From the NCBI RefSeq assembly GCF_014198245.1, contig NZ_JACIHE010000005.1:62001-126000 (forward strand): a stretch of DNA of 64,000 bases, read 5' to 3'. The notes under the pieces were generated by a model. That model did not search any database. It was given only the letters and a program-made list of their open reading frames with translations, and was not told where the DNA came from. Positions 1-9,465 of the stretch are shown in pieces. The position numbers were made by a program, and so were the translations under genes. The DNA is from Bradyrhizobium sp. cir1 (GTDB lineage: Bacteria > Pseudomonadota > Alphaproteobacteria > Rhizobiales > Xanthobacteraceae). How positions within the stretch are numbered: position 1 is the first letter of the stretch; each line of letters opens with the position of its first letter.

Positions 1-307
1 AGAAGCCTGGCTACCGATCATCGCTGAGGCCAGGCCGGGTGTCTCGCGCAAGTCTTGAGCGTGCGTGGTCGTCGCAATTTTCGTCACGCTGCTGATAAAT
101 TCATCCCGCAATATTCACGCGCAGACACGTCACGGCTTTGTCGCGGACCAACGGCAGACGCCGCGCGAGGCGCCGTTCAAAACTTTGAACGAAAAACAAG
201 GTCTGCTTGACAGGCATTTTCAGCTGTCGCAGTTTTAAGTTGAATGGTCGTCGCATGATTTTGCTTTGCTCGTTTGATTTTCCAGGCACCAGACGTGGAG
301 CATTCAT
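1..307. other. Left-edge intergenic region without a recognised gene
   Basis: No coding region with convincing protein character is seen here. The reverse-strand open frame that overlaps it runs into the start of the large secreted-protein gene and reads as the antisense of that gene. The region presumably holds the promoter of the gene starting at 308, but I cannot point to a clear -35/-10 pair. Confidence 0.5.
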
Positions 308-3300
308 ATGACGACTATTCCTCCCGCCAGTGGCGTTACGCTCCACGATGGCGACACGATGGACGTCAGCGGCGGCGCCTCCGTCGATAGCACGACGATT
401 TTGGCTGGCGGCTTGCAGACGGTCGGCGGATCCTTCGCAACGAGCACGGCAACCCACACTGTCATCAATGGCGGAGAACAGGACGTCGTCTTTGACGGCG
501 TCGCCAGCTACACGACCATCAACGCAGGCGGCGTCCAGCGTGTCACCGGCGAATATATCCATGAAGGTCCAACCCCCGGCGCTGTCGATCACACCACGAT
601 CAATAGCGGCGGCGAGCAGGACATCGACACGGGCACCGCAACGACGACGACTGTCAATTCCGGCGGCGTCCAGAACGTGACGAATGGCGGCAGCGCCAGC
701 GGCACGATCGTCAATTCCGGCGGTGTTCTCAAGGTCTCGGGTGAAACCGTGGAAACGGCGCCCGTGTATCCGGAGCCGGTCATCCGAAGCGTGGCGACGG
801 CCGCAACCATCAACTACCGGGGCGAGTTTGACGTCACTGGTGGCGGGACTGCAGTGAACGCCATCGTCAACGGCGGCGTCATGACTGTCTCGGGATCGAT
901 CCCGGATCCGTTCGCCAACGTCCCCGGCCAGCCGGCCGTCGACGCCAGCATGGCGACCGGCACCATCGTTGAAGGTTTTGGAACATTAACGGTATCTGAC
1001 GGAGCGCTCGTATCGGGCACGATACTCCAGAACTTCGGCACGCTGAACGTTGATGCAGGTGGCACGGCAACCGGCACGACGATCAATTACGGAACGATGG
1101 TGCTGTCCGCCGGCGCGACGGCGACCAACACAACCGTCAATCAGTATGGCGCCCTCATTGTGCTTGGTAATGCCAGTTTTTCGGGGACGGTATTCAACGC
1201 CGGCAGCACTTTGGAGATCGGCGACGGCACGATTGAAAGCGGATTTACTGTCGCGAAGAGCGTGACGCTGGCCGTCCTGGACGGCGGTGTCCTCAATAAC
1301 AGCGTCGTCTCCGCAGGTGCAACGCTCATCGCTGAAGCTGGCGCGACGCTGTCCAAAACCACGTTCCAGAGCGGCGCAACGTTTATTGCCGATTATGGCT
1401 ACTCGGAAAACGGCTTCACCGTATCGAACGGCATATTGTTCAAGGTATTCGGTACGGCCACGAACACGACGATATCGGCGGGCGGCAAGCAAATCGTAGG
1501 TAACTACGACTTGGGCGGCGTCGCCAGCAACACCGTCATCAATGGCGGCGAACAGGATGTCGGGCTTAGCGCCACCGCGAGCTACACCACGATCAACATG
1601 GGCGGTATTCAGCGTGTCACCGGCATCTATATGCACGATGCGCCGGGTCCAGGGCGGGCGGATCACACCACTGTCAACAATGGCGCCGAGCAGGACGTCG
1701 ATACTGGCTTCGTGACGTCAACCACCGTCAATGCCGGCGGCGTCCAGAATCTCACCAATGGGGGCTTTGCCAGCGGCACCTTCGTCAAGGCGGGCGGTAT
1801 CATCAATGCTTCGGGAGAGACGATCTATTATCCTCCCGGAGGCCCGTACGGCATCGTCATCAGAAGCGAAGTCGATTTTGCCGTTGTCGACAGCGGCGGC
1901 CAATTGCACCTGTTCGGGGCCGGGATCGCCAAGAAGGCCACCATCAATGGTGGTGTGATGACGGTTTCGGGATCCATTCCAGACCCCACGAACGACCCAA
2001 GCGCACCGGCGCTCGACGCCAGCGCGGCGAGCGGGACAATCCTCAATTCAGGAAGTCTCTCCGTCTTGGACGGCGGCATCATCACCTCCACGACTCTGAA
2101 CGGTGGCACGCTTGATGTGCTCGATCAGGGTACCGCGAACGCCTCGACGATTCATCGCGGTGCCACAGAACTCGTCGAAGCAGGTGGCATTGTCGGCGCG
2201 ACCACGATCGCCGGCGGCACGCTCGATCTCAAGACGGGTGCGATTTCCGACGACTCGATCACCTTCTCCGGCCAAGGCACACTCAAGATCGAGCAGAAGC
2301 TGGTTTCGGGCCAATCGACCTTTGCAAGCCAGATCAAAGGCATTGCGCTCGGTGACCAGATCGACCTTTCCGGGCTGTCCTATACAAGCGGCGCAACGGT
2401 GACTGTGTCCGGCTCGAAGCTCTCGGTCAGCAACGGCGCGGCCAGCGAGACCTTCACACTGGCGGATACTTCGGTCACGCGTTTCGGCATCGCGAAAGAC
2501 AGCTCCGGCGGCATTCTGCTGACAGCCGCGGCTCTCCCGGTCATCGCTGGAGCCATATCGGGACAAGCGACCAGCAACGAGGCTCCAATCAATCCGTTCG
2601 CGACCGTAACGATCACAGATCCAAATGCAGCAGCAACGGATAGTCTGATCATCACGCTCGCAGGTGCGGCTGGCATCCTGTCCGGGGTAGGATTGACCTC
2701 GCTCGGAAACGGAACCTACGAGCTGGCAGCGACCACCGCTGCCAACCTGACCGCCGAGTTGCACGCCCTCACCTTTGTCGCCTCGCCGCACGGAGATGGC
2801 AGCGCAACGACCACGTTCACTTTGAGCGACACGAGCAGCGTCGGCCTGACCGTCAGCGACGCCAGCACGTCCGTCACGGACACGCATCAAGCCGCTGCCA
2901 CGACGATCAACGGCCCGGCATCCGGTTATGCGATCATTCAGGGCACGACGGGCAACGACATCATCCACGCCTATGGCATGTTCAACACGATCCACGGCAA
3001 TGGCGGGAGCGACACGATCTATGCCGGATTATACGGTACGGTTAATGTGCCGAGCGGCGACAGTACCGTCTATCTGCAGGGGATCGTCAACCACGTCACC
3101 GGTGGCAACGGCAATGTCACGGTGACCGGATCGACAGGCGCCACGACGATTGCGCTCGGCAATGGCAACGACACCATTGAGGCCGGCGGATATGGCAACG
3201 CCATCACGCTGGGCAACGGCAACGACGTTGTCCATCCCGGTGACGGCGCAAGCCAACTGACCGCCGGCAACGGCAACGACCAGGTGACGCTCTCCAGATA

Positions 3301-3937
3301 TGGCAACACAGTCAAGCTTGGGAATGGCAACGATATCGTCGCGGGCGGGGATGGCACCAATAGTGTCACTCTCGGCGATGGCGACAGCACCGTGAATCTC
3401 GGCGGGATGGGAAACCAGATCACCGTCGGCTCGGGAACAAACACGATCATGGCCGGCAGTGGATCGGACAGCGTCGTTGCCGGCGCGGGCCACGATACAA
3501 TCGTACTCGGCGGAGCCGCCAATCACGTGGTGCTCAACGGGTCTCAGGCGAATGTGACAAACCAAATCGGCCAAGACGTCATTACGGTCAATGGTGGATC
3601 AGACCAGTTCAACTTTGTCGGATTTGGCAATCAGGTGATCATCAATGGCCCGGCCCATGTAAACATCGTCGATCGCAGCGCCGGTCTGGCCGTCTCGATC
3701 AACTCCAGCAGCCAGGTCGATGCGATCTCCGGATTTGGGAATGACACGCTCGGCGTCGTCGAACTTGCGAACGGCGTAGGCAACTACCACTCCGTCGCCG
3801 ACATCATGAGCGCGCTCAGGAGCGATGGACACGGCGGGGCCCTGCTTGCACTGGGGAGCGGTCCTGACGCCGGATCGATCGACTTCGTCGATACCGCGAT
3901 CAGCCAATTGCACGCATCGAATTTTATGATCGTGTAG
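308..3937 (+). CDS. Large repeat-rich secreted protein (AIDA-like beta-helix repeats plus glycine/aspartate-rich RTX-like C-terminus)
   Basis: 1209 residues. About the first 650 residues are short repeats of the type T-x-I-N-x-G-G-x-Q-x-V, as in AIDA-I-like autotransporter passengers, which fold as right-handed beta-helices. Residues about 51-240 are repeated at about 409-590, an internal duplication. Residues about 910-1110 carry GNGND / LGNGND repeats resembling calcium-binding RTX nonapeptides. There is no N-terminal signal peptide and no C-terminal beta-barrel. The hydrophobic last residues (ASNFMIV) resemble C-terminal signals of type I secretion substrates, so type I export is inferred rather than autotransport. 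No secretion ATPase or membrane fusion protein lies nearby. A role in surface attachment or biofilm is possible but not shown. Start ATG 308 gives the full repeat region. Confidence 0.75.
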   Translation: MTTIPPASGVTLHDGDTMDVSGGASVDSTTILAGGLQTVGGSFATSTATHTVINGGEQDVVFDGVASYTTINAGGVQRVTGEYIHEGPTPGAVDHTTINSGGEQDIDTGTATTTTVNSGGVQNVTNGGSASGTIVNSGGVLKVSGETVETAPVYPEPVIRSVATAATINYRGEFDVTGGGTAVNAIVNGGVMTVSGSIPDPFANVPGQPAVDASMATGTIVEGFGTLTVSDGALVSGTILQNFGTLNVDAGGTATGTTINYGTMVLSAGATATNTTVNQYGALIVLGNASFSGTVFNAGSTLEIGDGTIESGFTVAKSVTLAVLDGGVLNNSVVSAGATLIAEAGATLSKTTFQSGATFIADYGYSENGFTVSNGILFKVFGTATNTTISAGGKQIVGNYDLGGVASNTVINGGEQDVGLSATASYTTINMGGIQRVTGIYMHDAPGPGRADHTTVNNGAEQDVDTGFVTSTTVNAGGVQNLTNGGFASGTFVKAGGIINASGETIYYPPGGPYGIVIRSEVDFAVVDSGGQLHLFGAGIAKKATINGGVMTVSGSIPDPTNDPSAPALDASAASGTILNSGSLSVLDGGIITSTTLNGGTLDVLDQGTANASTIHRGATELVEAGGIVGATTIAGGTLDLKTGAISDDSITFSGQGTLKIEQKLVSGQSTFASQIKGIALGDQIDLSGLSYTSGATVTVSGSKLSVSNGAASETFTLADTSVTRFGIAKDSSGGILLTAAALPVIAGAISGQATSNEAPINPFATVTITDPNAAATDSLIITLAGAAGILSGVGLTSLGNGTYELAATTAANLTAELHALTFVASPHGDGSATTTFTLSDTSSVGLTVSDASTSVTDTHQAAATTINGPASGYAIIQGTTGNDIIHAYGMFNTIHGNGGSDTIYAGLYGTVNVPSGDSTVYLQGIVNHVTGGNGNVTVTGSTGATTIALGNGNDTIEAGGYGNAITLGNGNDVVHPGDGASQLTAGNGNDQVTLSRYGNTVKLGNGNDIVAGGDGTNSVTLGDGDSTVNLGGMGNQITVGSGTNTIMAGSGSDSVVAGAGHDTIVLGGAANHVVLNGSQANVTNQIGQDVITVNGGSDQFNFVGFGNQVIINGPAHVNIVDRSAGLAVSINSSSQVDAISGFGNDTLGVVELANGVGNYHSVADIMSALRSDGHGGALLALGSGPDAGSIDFVDTAISQLHASNFMIV
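461..2080 (+). repeat. Internal duplication within the secreted-protein gene, offset about 1074 nt
   Basis: The stretch encoding TVINGGEQDV (residue 51) recurs at residue 409, and the downstream blocks (SYTTIN, QRVTG, DHTT, VNSGG/VNAGG, GGVMTVSGSIPDP) follow in the same order in both copies. The offset is 358 residues or 1074 nt. The copies are diverged at the nucleotide level, so the duplication is not recent. Outer limits are approximate. Confidence 0.75.
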
Positions 3938-4318
3938 TGCTCAGCTTTCTTTGCAACGCTCTTTACGAAGGCAAGAGCTGGACTCGTCGCCGGGACGTGT
4001 CCTGACCTGGCGGTTGGGCCGCTCGGCCAGGTGGGCGGGTCGCTGGGGCGGAAGCTTGCAAAGTTCCCATAGCAAAAAAGTAAGGCGCGACTGGCATCAC
4101 CACAGTCGCGCCCTACGTCGCCGGCTTATGGGGCAGGGGGGAATAGCCGGCTGCTGAGACGACTCCCAGGCGCGAGAGTCGTTCCAGGCGGTTGCGAATT
4201 TTTTTGCATGGGCGCCCCGACCTTTTCGCACACGGTTAAGTGATCGAGACGGCCGAGAACCCCCGGTCCTCGGCTCGCGTTGTTCCCGCGATCGCCATGG
4301 GGCGAGGGATCGACAGCC
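3938..4318. other. 381-base intergenic region with two hairpins
   Basis: No gene is supported in this stretch. It holds a 10-bp perfect inverted repeat (4084-4112) and a 7-bp one (4159-4182, ACGACTC/GAGTCGT). A T-run follows at about 4198-4204, 15 or more bases after the second stem. The first part presumably carries the transcript end of the secreted-protein gene and the last part the promoter of the small exported protein. No clear promoter elements were identified. Confidence 0.45.
4084..4112. terminator. Hairpin, possible terminator (better on the minus strand)
   Basis: GGCGCGACTG and CAGTCGCGCC form a perfect 10-bp stem with a 9-nt loop. The flanking AAAAAAGTAA lies on the left, so the T-run would follow the stem only for minus-strand transcription. 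For the upstream plus-strand gene it is a stem without a proper U-tract. The assignment is weak. Confidence 0.3.
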
Positions 4319-4723
4319 ATGTCACAGATTCAAAAGGTATTTTTGGGCGCCGTCGCGATTGCCGCAACGCTTGGCGCCGTGCAACTCGCCTCCGGCCACG
4401 ATCTGGCCGACCGTTGGCAGGCGGTCGCCGACAAGCCGGGTCACGACGTCAATCGGGCCGGCAAGGCCGACCGGCTGGCTGAGATCAAGCAGGCCCCGGT
4501 TCCTACCCGCACAGTGTCGATGCGGCTGAACGATCTCGCGGATACCTCGGTGCTGCTGCGGGTCCCCGCGGTGATCGAGACCGGCAACGCCAAGCCGCCG
4601 GTGCTGCTCCAGAACCAGAAGAAGCAGCAGGGCCGCAACAAGCCGACGATCGCCTGCGAGCCGATGGTCAGCTCGCTGACCGAGATCGCCAAGCTGCTCC
4701 AGCCGGGCCGTTGCGTGACCTGA
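4319..4723 (+). CDS. Small exported hypothetical protein
   Basis: 134 residues from ATG 4319. This start is chosen because the protein then opens with a classical signal peptide (about residues 1-26, hydrophobic core FLGAVAIAATLGAV) with GAGGG-like purine bases upstream. An in-frame upstream start at 4280 would bury the signal. The mature part is basic and has two cysteines in the C-terminal 25 residues, in a segment reading ACEPMVSSLTEIAKLLQPG. I know this type of tail from small conserved rhizobial exported proteins of unknown function. A periplasmic location and a disulfide are inferred. No catalytic motif is seen. Confidence 0.7.
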   Translation: MSQIQKVFLGAVAIAATLGAVQLASGHDLADRWQAVADKPGHDVNRAGKADRLAEIKQAPVPTRTVSMRLNDLADTSVLLRVPAVIETGNAKPPVLLQNQKKQQGRNKPTIACEPMVSSLTEIAKLLQPGRCVT

Positions 4724-4785
4724 CCGCCCATCGTCCATGGACAGGATCGCCTCTGCCGCAGGCAGGGCCAAGCCCCTCACATCCC

Positions 4786-4813
4786 CTTGATCCGCCCACT
4801 CATCGCGTTATAT
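4786..4813 (+). promoter_or_regulatory. Candidate RpoH (sigma-32) promoter of htpG
   Basis: CTTGATC (4786-4792), a 13-nt spacer and CGTTATAT (4806-4813) resemble the heat-shock consensus CTTGAAA-N11-15-CCCCATNT with imperfect matches (5 of 7 and 5 of 8). The start codon of htpG is 35 nt downstream, a reasonable leader length. htpG is a classical RpoH target, which is the main reason for proposing it. Confidence 0.35.
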
Positions 4814-4848
4814 CCGGGCTTTCCCCTTTTGATTGACCGGGTAAACGC

Positions 4849-6726
4849 ATGACGACGTCAGATACGGCTGTGCATACGCAGCCCTTCCAGGCCGAGGTTT
4901 CCGAGCTTCTGCACCTCATGGTGCATTCCGTCTATTCGGAGACCGACATCTTCCTGCGCGAGCTTGTCTCCAACGCCTCGGATGCGTGCGACAAGCTGCG
5001 CTACGAGGCGATCGCAACTCCGGCGCTGCTGGGCGAAGGCGACGCGCTCAAGATCCGCATCATCCCGAACAAGACGGCCGGAACGCTCACGATCGCCGAC
5101 AATGGCATCGGCATGGAGCGGCAGGAGCTGATCGACCATCTCGGCACCATCGCCCGCTCCGGCACCAAGGCATTCGTGTCCAAGCTGAAGGAAGCCAAGG
5201 ACGGTCTCGGCCTGATCGGCCAGTTCGGCGTCGGCTTCTATTCCGCCTTCATGGTCGCCGACAGGATCGTCGTCATCAGCCGCCGTGCCGGCGAGAGCGA
5301 CGTCTGGACCTGGACGTCGTCCGGCGGCTCCGGCTTCGAGATCGCCCGGGCCAGTGACGAGGACGCTTCGCGCGTCGTGCGCGGGACCGAGATCGTCCTG
5401 CACCTCAAGGACGACGCCAGGAAATACCTCGAAACCTACGAGATCGAACGCATCGTCGGCGCTTACTCCGACAACATCCTGTTCCCCATCGAGCTGGTGC
5501 CGGAAGAGGGCGAGCCGCGCCAGATCAACTCGGCGAGCGCGCTGTGGCAGCGCTCGAAGTCCGAGCTCACTGCGGAGGACTACAAGAAGGCTTATCAGCA
5601 GATCGCCTCGGCCTTCGACGATCCCGCGATGACGCTGCACTACCGCGCCGAGGGGCGCTACTCCTACGCCGTGCTGCTGTTCGCGCCGTCGACCAAGCCG
5701 TTCGACCTGTTCGAGCCGAACCGCAAGGGCCGCGTCAAGCTCTATGTCCGCCGCGTCTTCATCACCGACGATGCCGATCTGCTGCCGGGATACTTGCGCT
5801 TCATTCGTGGCGTCGTCGACAGCGAGGATCTTCCGCTCAACATCTCGCGCGAGATGCTCCAGAACAACCCGCAGCTGGCGCAGATCCGGAAAGCCGTGGC
5901 GACCCGCGTCGTGTCGGAGCTCGAAAGCCTCGCCGACAAGGATGCCGAGAACTTCACCAGGATCTGGGACGCCTTCGGCGCGGTTCTGAAGGAAGGCATC
6001 TACGAGGATTTCGAGCGCCGCGAGAAGCTGCTGGCGCTGTCGCGCTTCACCACCACGTCGGGCGAGAAGCGGTCGCTGAAAGAGGTCGTCGCCGATTTCA
6101 AGCCGAACCAGACCGAGATCTACTATCTCGTCGGCGACAGCATCGAGCGGCTGAAGTCCAACCCTCGACTCGAGGCCGCGACTGCGCGCGGCATCGAGGT
6201 TCTGCTGCTGTCCGACCCGGTCGACGCCTTCTGGACCTCGATGCCGACGGAGTTCGAGGGCAAGCCGCTGAAGTCGCTGAGCCAGGGCGATCTCAATCTC
6301 GACCTGATCCCGCGTCTCGACGACAAGGACGAGGCGAAGAAGGACGAGCCCGTCGCCGATGAAGCGGCCACCATCGCCGTGATCAAGGCCGCGCTCGGCG
6401 AGCGCGTCAGCGACGTCAAGGCTTCGACGCGGCTCACCAGCTCCGCCTCCTGCCTCGTCGCGGACAGCCAGGGCCCGAGCCGCGAGCTCGAGCGCATCCT
6501 GTCGCAGCAGAACCGCGGCATGCGCACCAAGCCGGTGCTCGAGATCAATCTGCGCCATCCGATGGTGGCGGCGATCACCAGGGCCCAGGCCGGCTCCGGG
6601 GACGTCGACGATCTCAGCCTGCTTCTGCTCGAACAGGCGCAGATCCTGGACGGCGAGTTGCCGGAAGACCCGGCGGCGTTTGCAGCGAGGTTGAACCGTC
6701 TGGTGCTGCAGGGGCTGGGTGGATAG
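4849..6726 (+). CDS. htpG: Chaperone protein HtpG (bacterial Hsp90)
   Basis: 625 residues, the usual HtpG length. The N-terminal GHKL ATPase domain is clear: a helix with [16 protein letters not shown] carrying the catalytic Glu and Mg-binding Asn, then DNGIGM and [15 protein letters not shown], which form the nucleotide pocket and lid. The middle domain includes [15 protein letters not shown]. The C-terminal dimerisation domain contains NLRHPMV. It is a cytosolic ATP-dependent chaperone for late folding and stress recovery. It stands alone on this strand with a possible RpoH promoter upstream. The start ATG 4849 gives the expected N-terminus. Confidence 0.97.
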   Translation: MTTSDTAVHTQPFQAEVSELLHLMVHSVYSETDIFLRELVSNASDACDKLRYEAIATPALLGEGDALKIRIIPNKTAGTLTIADNGIGMERQELIDHLGTIARSGTKAFVSKLKEAKDGLGLIGQFGVGFYSAFMVADRIVVISRRAGESDVWTWTSSGGSGFEIARASDEDASRVVRGTEIVLHLKDDARKYLETYEIERIVGAYSDNILFPIELVPEEGEPRQINSASALWQRSKSELTAEDYKKAYQQIASAFDDPAMTLHYRAEGRYSYAVLLFAPSTKPFDLFEPNRKGRVKLYVRRVFITDDADLLPGYLRFIRGVVDSEDLPLNISREMLQNNPQLAQIRKAVATRVVSELESLADKDAENFTRIWDAFGAVLKEGIYEDFERREKLLALSRFTTTSGEKRSLKEVVADFKPNQTEIYYLVGDSIERLKSNPRLEAATARGIEVLLLSDPVDAFWTSMPTEFEGKPLKSLSQGDLNLDLIPRLDDKDEAKKDEPVADEAATIAVIKAALGERVSDVKASTRLTSSASCLVADSQGPSRELERILSQQNRGMRTKPVLEINLRHPMVAAITRAQAGSGDVDDLSLLLLEQAQILDGELPEDPAAFAARLNRLVLQGLGG

Positions 6727-6806
6727 TGCCGCAGCGCACCGTCCTCACCTTGCCGTCATATGTCCCCAGGAACAGTCGCCTCCGGCGTGGTGTTATGCCA
6801 TAGGAG

Positions 6807-6833
6807 GGCGTCGGCATCAGATCTGCCGACGCC
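6807..6833. other. Strong hairpin upstream of the first DUF3551 gene
   Basis: GGCGTCGGCA and TGCCGACGCC form a perfect 10-bp stem around a 7-nt loop, ending 20 nt before the start codon at 6854. No T-run follows on either side. It could end the htpG transcript or sit in the 5' leader of the next gene. The sequence alone does not decide. Confidence 0.6.
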
Positions 6834-6853
6834 ATCGATTCGAGGATGTCTCC

Positions 6854-7135
6854 ATGCGTTTGCCGATCCTGACCCTCACCGCGATTGTCATGCTGTTTGC
6901 CGCGGCAGATGCCAGCGCGCAGACCTATGATCCGCGCTATCCGGTGTGCATGCACGTCTACATGCCGGGCGGCTTCGGCGGTGGCGGCGGTGATTACTTC
7001 GATTGCTCCTTCACCTCGCTGCCGCAGTGCCGCGCCACGGCGTCAGGCCGCTCCGCGAGCTGCGACCTCAATCCCTATTACGCCTTCGACGAACCGCCGC
7101 CGCCTCCGCGCAAGCGTCACAAGAAGGTGTATTAA
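6854..7135 (+). CDS. DUF3551 small exported protein (copy 1)
   Basis: 93 residues. ATG 6854 is chosen because it begins a clean signal peptide (MRLPILTLTAIVMLFAAADASAQ, cleavage after AQ) with a GAGG about 8 nt upstream. The mature protein has the signature of the small rhizobial DUF3551 family: YDPRYPVCMHVY, a glycine-rich stretch, DCSFTSLPQCRATASG and CDLNPYY. Four conserved cysteines suggest two disulfides in the periplasm. The C-terminus is proline- and lysine-rich. Function is unknown. A diverged second copy follows 28 bp downstream. Confidence 0.85.
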   Translation: MRLPILTLTAIVMLFAAADASAQTYDPRYPVCMHVYMPGGFGGGGGDYFDCSFTSLPQCRATASGRSASCDLNPYYAFDEPPPPPRKRHKKVY

Positions 7136-7163
7136 AGCGATCCGGCGCGCAGGAGCGTTCGTC

Positions 7164-7436
7164 ATGCGTTTCTCGTTCGGCCAGGTTGTGATCGTCGGCG
7201 GCGCGGTGCTCGCAGCGATGCCGTCGCACGCGCAGACCTTCGATCCCCGCTATCCCGTCTGCATGCATGTCTATTCCGGTGCGAATGGCGGTGGCGGGGA
7301 GTGGTACGACTGCTCCTTCACGTCGCTGCCGCAATGCCGCGCCACCGCTTCAGGCCGCGCCGCGACCTGCGATCTCAATCCGTATTATCCGGTCAACGCG
7401 CCGTCGCCGCGCCTGCGCCACGGCAGAAGCAGTTAG
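7164..7436 (+). CDS. DUF3551 small exported protein (copy 2)
   Basis: 90 residues with its own signal peptide (about residues 1-22, ending SHAQ). The core is nearly identical to the preceding gene: FDPRYPVCMHVYSG, YDCSFTSLPQCRATASGR, CDLNPYY. The signal peptide and C-terminal tail differ. The 28-bp spacing and the same direction suggest a tandem duplication and co-transcription. It has the same four cysteines. Role unknown. Confidence 0.85.
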   Translation: MRFSFGQVVIVGGAVLAAMPSHAQTFDPRYPVCMHVYSGANGGGGEWYDCSFTSLPQCRATASGRAATCDLNPYYPVNAPSPRLRHGRSS

Positions 7437-7459
7437 CGCTGCCTTTTCCGGATCATGCT

Positions 7460-8182
7460 TCAGGTGCCGTGAGGCGCCGTGTTGGTCGCGGCGGCGATCG
7501 CGTCGGCCAATTGCCAGGTCATCTTGTCCGTGGTCCAGTCGCTGACGTGCAGCCTGGTATCATCGCCCGGGTCCACCAGGCGGTCGAACGAGATCTTTGC
7601 GACCTCGTGCCAGCCCTTCATCAGCGCGAAGCGGCGGAAGACGTTGACGCCCTTCTTGTGCGCGGTCTGGCTGATCGCCTTGACCATGGCGTCCGCCTTC
7701 TTGCGCTTGGCCGGTGTCAGCACTGCGGGCACATATTGAAGGTCCATCAGGATCACGTCGATCCGTTTGGCGCGGAGCAGTCGGTCGACACCTGCACGGA
7801 TGGCCTTCGTGGTGTCCGCGAACGACGGGCCATCGGCTTGCCACACCGAATTGGTGCCGATCTGCCAGATGACGAGGTCGGGTTTCAGGTCGAAGACGTC
7901 GTGGTCGAACCGCTTCAGCTCCAAAGGAGCGTCCTCGCCGCCGACGCCCCGGTTGATCACCTCGATTGCGACATTTGGAAATTTGATCCGAAGGTCCGCC
8001 AGCAGCCGCTGCGGATAGGGAGCGATGCCTCCTTCGCCCGCCGTGGTCGACGAGCCGATCGCGACCACCCTGGCCTGCCCACCGTTCACGCGGCTGGCGA
8101 AATTCGTCAGTGGCTGCTCGAACGGCGCGGCCTGGACTGGAAATTCTGACGGATCGAGAACCACGGGTCGCCTCCCTTTCAA
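7460..8182 (-). CDS. SGNH/GDSL-family hydrolase
   Basis: 240 residues. The SGNH fold is indicated by the block I motif VVAIGSSTTAG (nucleophile Ser about 45), the Gly of INRGVGG (block II), the Asn of IWQIGTNS (block III, about 111) and a C-terminal His in RLHVSDW (block V, about 212). The block V acid spacing is not the textbook D-x-x-H. Family members are esterases, lipases or carbohydrate deacetylases, and the substrate cannot be read here. No signal peptide is evident, so it may be cytosolic. It converges with the DUF3551 pair. Confidence 0.8.
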   Translation of the reverse strand: MKGRRPVVLDPSEFPVQAAPFEQPLTNFASRVNGGQARVVAIGSSTTAGEGGIAPYPQRLLADLRIKFPNVAIEVINRGVGGEDAPLELKRFDHDVFDLKPDLVIWQIGTNSVWQADGPSFADTTKAIRAGVDRLLRAKRIDVILMDLQYVPAVLTPAKRKKADAMVKAISQTAHKKGVNVFRRFALMKGWHEVAKISFDRLVDPGDDTRLHVSDWTTDKMTWQLADAIAAATNTAPHGT

Positions 8183-8254
8183 GCCCCGGCAACGCAGGGT
8201 AGAAAAGAATATCCGGTTTACCCGGGATCGCCTAGCCGCGGCGCGGCCGGATCG

Positions 8255-9238
8255 CTATTCCTTCCTGATCCCCGACAACACGACCACCTTGCGCCAGCGC
8301 TCGGTCTCCGCCGTCAGCATGCCGCCGAACGCGCCGGCGTTGCCGTGGAGCGGGATCGCGCCGAGCTCGGCGATGCGGGTCTTGATGTCGGCGTCGGACA
8401 GCGCGGTGTCGATCTCGCGGTTGAGGAGGTCGACGATTTCGAGCGGCGTGTCGTGCGGCGCGCCGACGCCGTAGAACGAGCTCGTCTCATACCCGGCAAG
8501 CGTGTCCGCGATCGGCGGCACGTCGGGGAGGATCTCCGAGCGTTCGCGCGTGGTGACGCCGAGCGCGCGCAGCTTGCCGGCCCGCACCAGCTCGAAGGAC
8601 GAGGTGACGTTGTCGAACATCCCCTGGATCTGGCCGCTCATCACGTCGGTCAGGCCCGGCGCCGAGCCGCGATAGGGCACGTGGGTGAACTGCACGCCCG
8701 ACAGCGACTTGAACAGCTCGCCGGACAGGTGCAGAGAGGTGCCGATGCCGGAGGAGGCGATCGACATCTTGCCGGAATTGGCTTTGGCGTAGGCGATGAA
8801 GTCGGCAATGCTTTTCACCGGCAGATCGTTGTTGACGACCAGCACCAGCGGGATCCGCGCCACGCCCGCGACAGGCGCGATGCCCTTGGCGAAATCATAC
8901 GGCAGCGCCGGATCGAACGAGGCGTTGATCGCGTTCGCGGTCGAGGTCAGCAGCAGCGTGTAGCCGTCGGGGGCCGCGGCTATCACGGCCTGCGTCCCGA
9001 TATTGCTGCCGGCGCCGGGCTTGTTCTCGACCACGAAGGTCTGGCCGAGCCGGTCGGACAGGCGCTGGCAGAGCAGCCGCGACAGCACGTCGGTCGCGCC
9101 GCCGGGGGCATAGGGCACCACCCATTTCACGCTGCGCGAGGGATAAGAGGGGGTGCCTAATGCAAACGCACGCGGCGCAGCGAGCGTGGCTGCGGCACCG
9201 GCGACGGCCTGAAGGAAATGTCGTCTGGTGATCATCAC
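8255..9238 (-). CDS. Tripartite tricarboxylate transporter substrate-binding protein (TctC/Bug family)
   Basis: 327 residues with a twin-arginine-type signal (TRRHFLQAVAGAAATLAAPRAFA). The mature protein shows Bug-family hallmarks: YPSRSVKWVVPYAPGGATDVLSR near the N-terminus, VENKPGAGSNIGTQAV, and a later HVPYRGSAPGLTDVMSGQI. These periplasmic proteins bind carboxylates or other small organic acids. No TctA or TctB membrane subunit is adjacent, which is common for the many orphan Bug proteins of this group, so it may work with a distant transporter or as a sensor. Ligand unknown. Confidence 0.9.
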   Translation of the reverse strand: MMITRRHFLQAVAGAAATLAAPRAFALGTPSYPSRSVKWVVPYAPGGATDVLSRLLCQRLSDRLGQTFVVENKPGAGSNIGTQAVIAAAPDGYTLLLTSTANAINASFDPALPYDFAKGIAPVAGVARIPLVLVVNNDLPVKSIADFIAYAKANSGKMSIASSGIGTSLHLSGELFKSLSGVQFTHVPYRGSAPGLTDVMSGQIQGMFDNVTSSFELVRAGKLRALGVTTRERSEILPDVPPIADTLAGYETSSFYGVGAPHDTPLEIVDLLNREIDTALSDADIKTRIAELGAIPLHGNAGAFGGMLTAETERWRKVVVLSGIRKE

Positions 9239-9465
9239 GGTCTCCAGTTCACCTCGCCCGCTTGCGGTGAAGGGGGCATGCGCCGCGCGCCAGAATGACT
9301 GGATTTGCTATCGCAAGAATCGCCCCAGCCCGCACGCCGTTCCCGCCGGCTTGGTAAAGGATGACTAGAGTTAATCGCGCACTAACCGGCTTTTACCTTG
9401 TCTCTTAACACCTGGGCAGGACGCGCGAGCTAAGCTGCCGCCACCAGCAGACACGTTCCGAAAGA

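Noticed and set aside
461-3540. Regular repeats in the first gene as a CRISPR or tandem DNA array
   Set aside because: They are in frame, code for beta-helix and RTX-type protein repeats and are too degenerate at the DNA level.
4858-6558. 566-codon reverse-strand frame opposite htpG
   Set aside because: Antisense of htpG; no recognisable protein features and no ribosome site.
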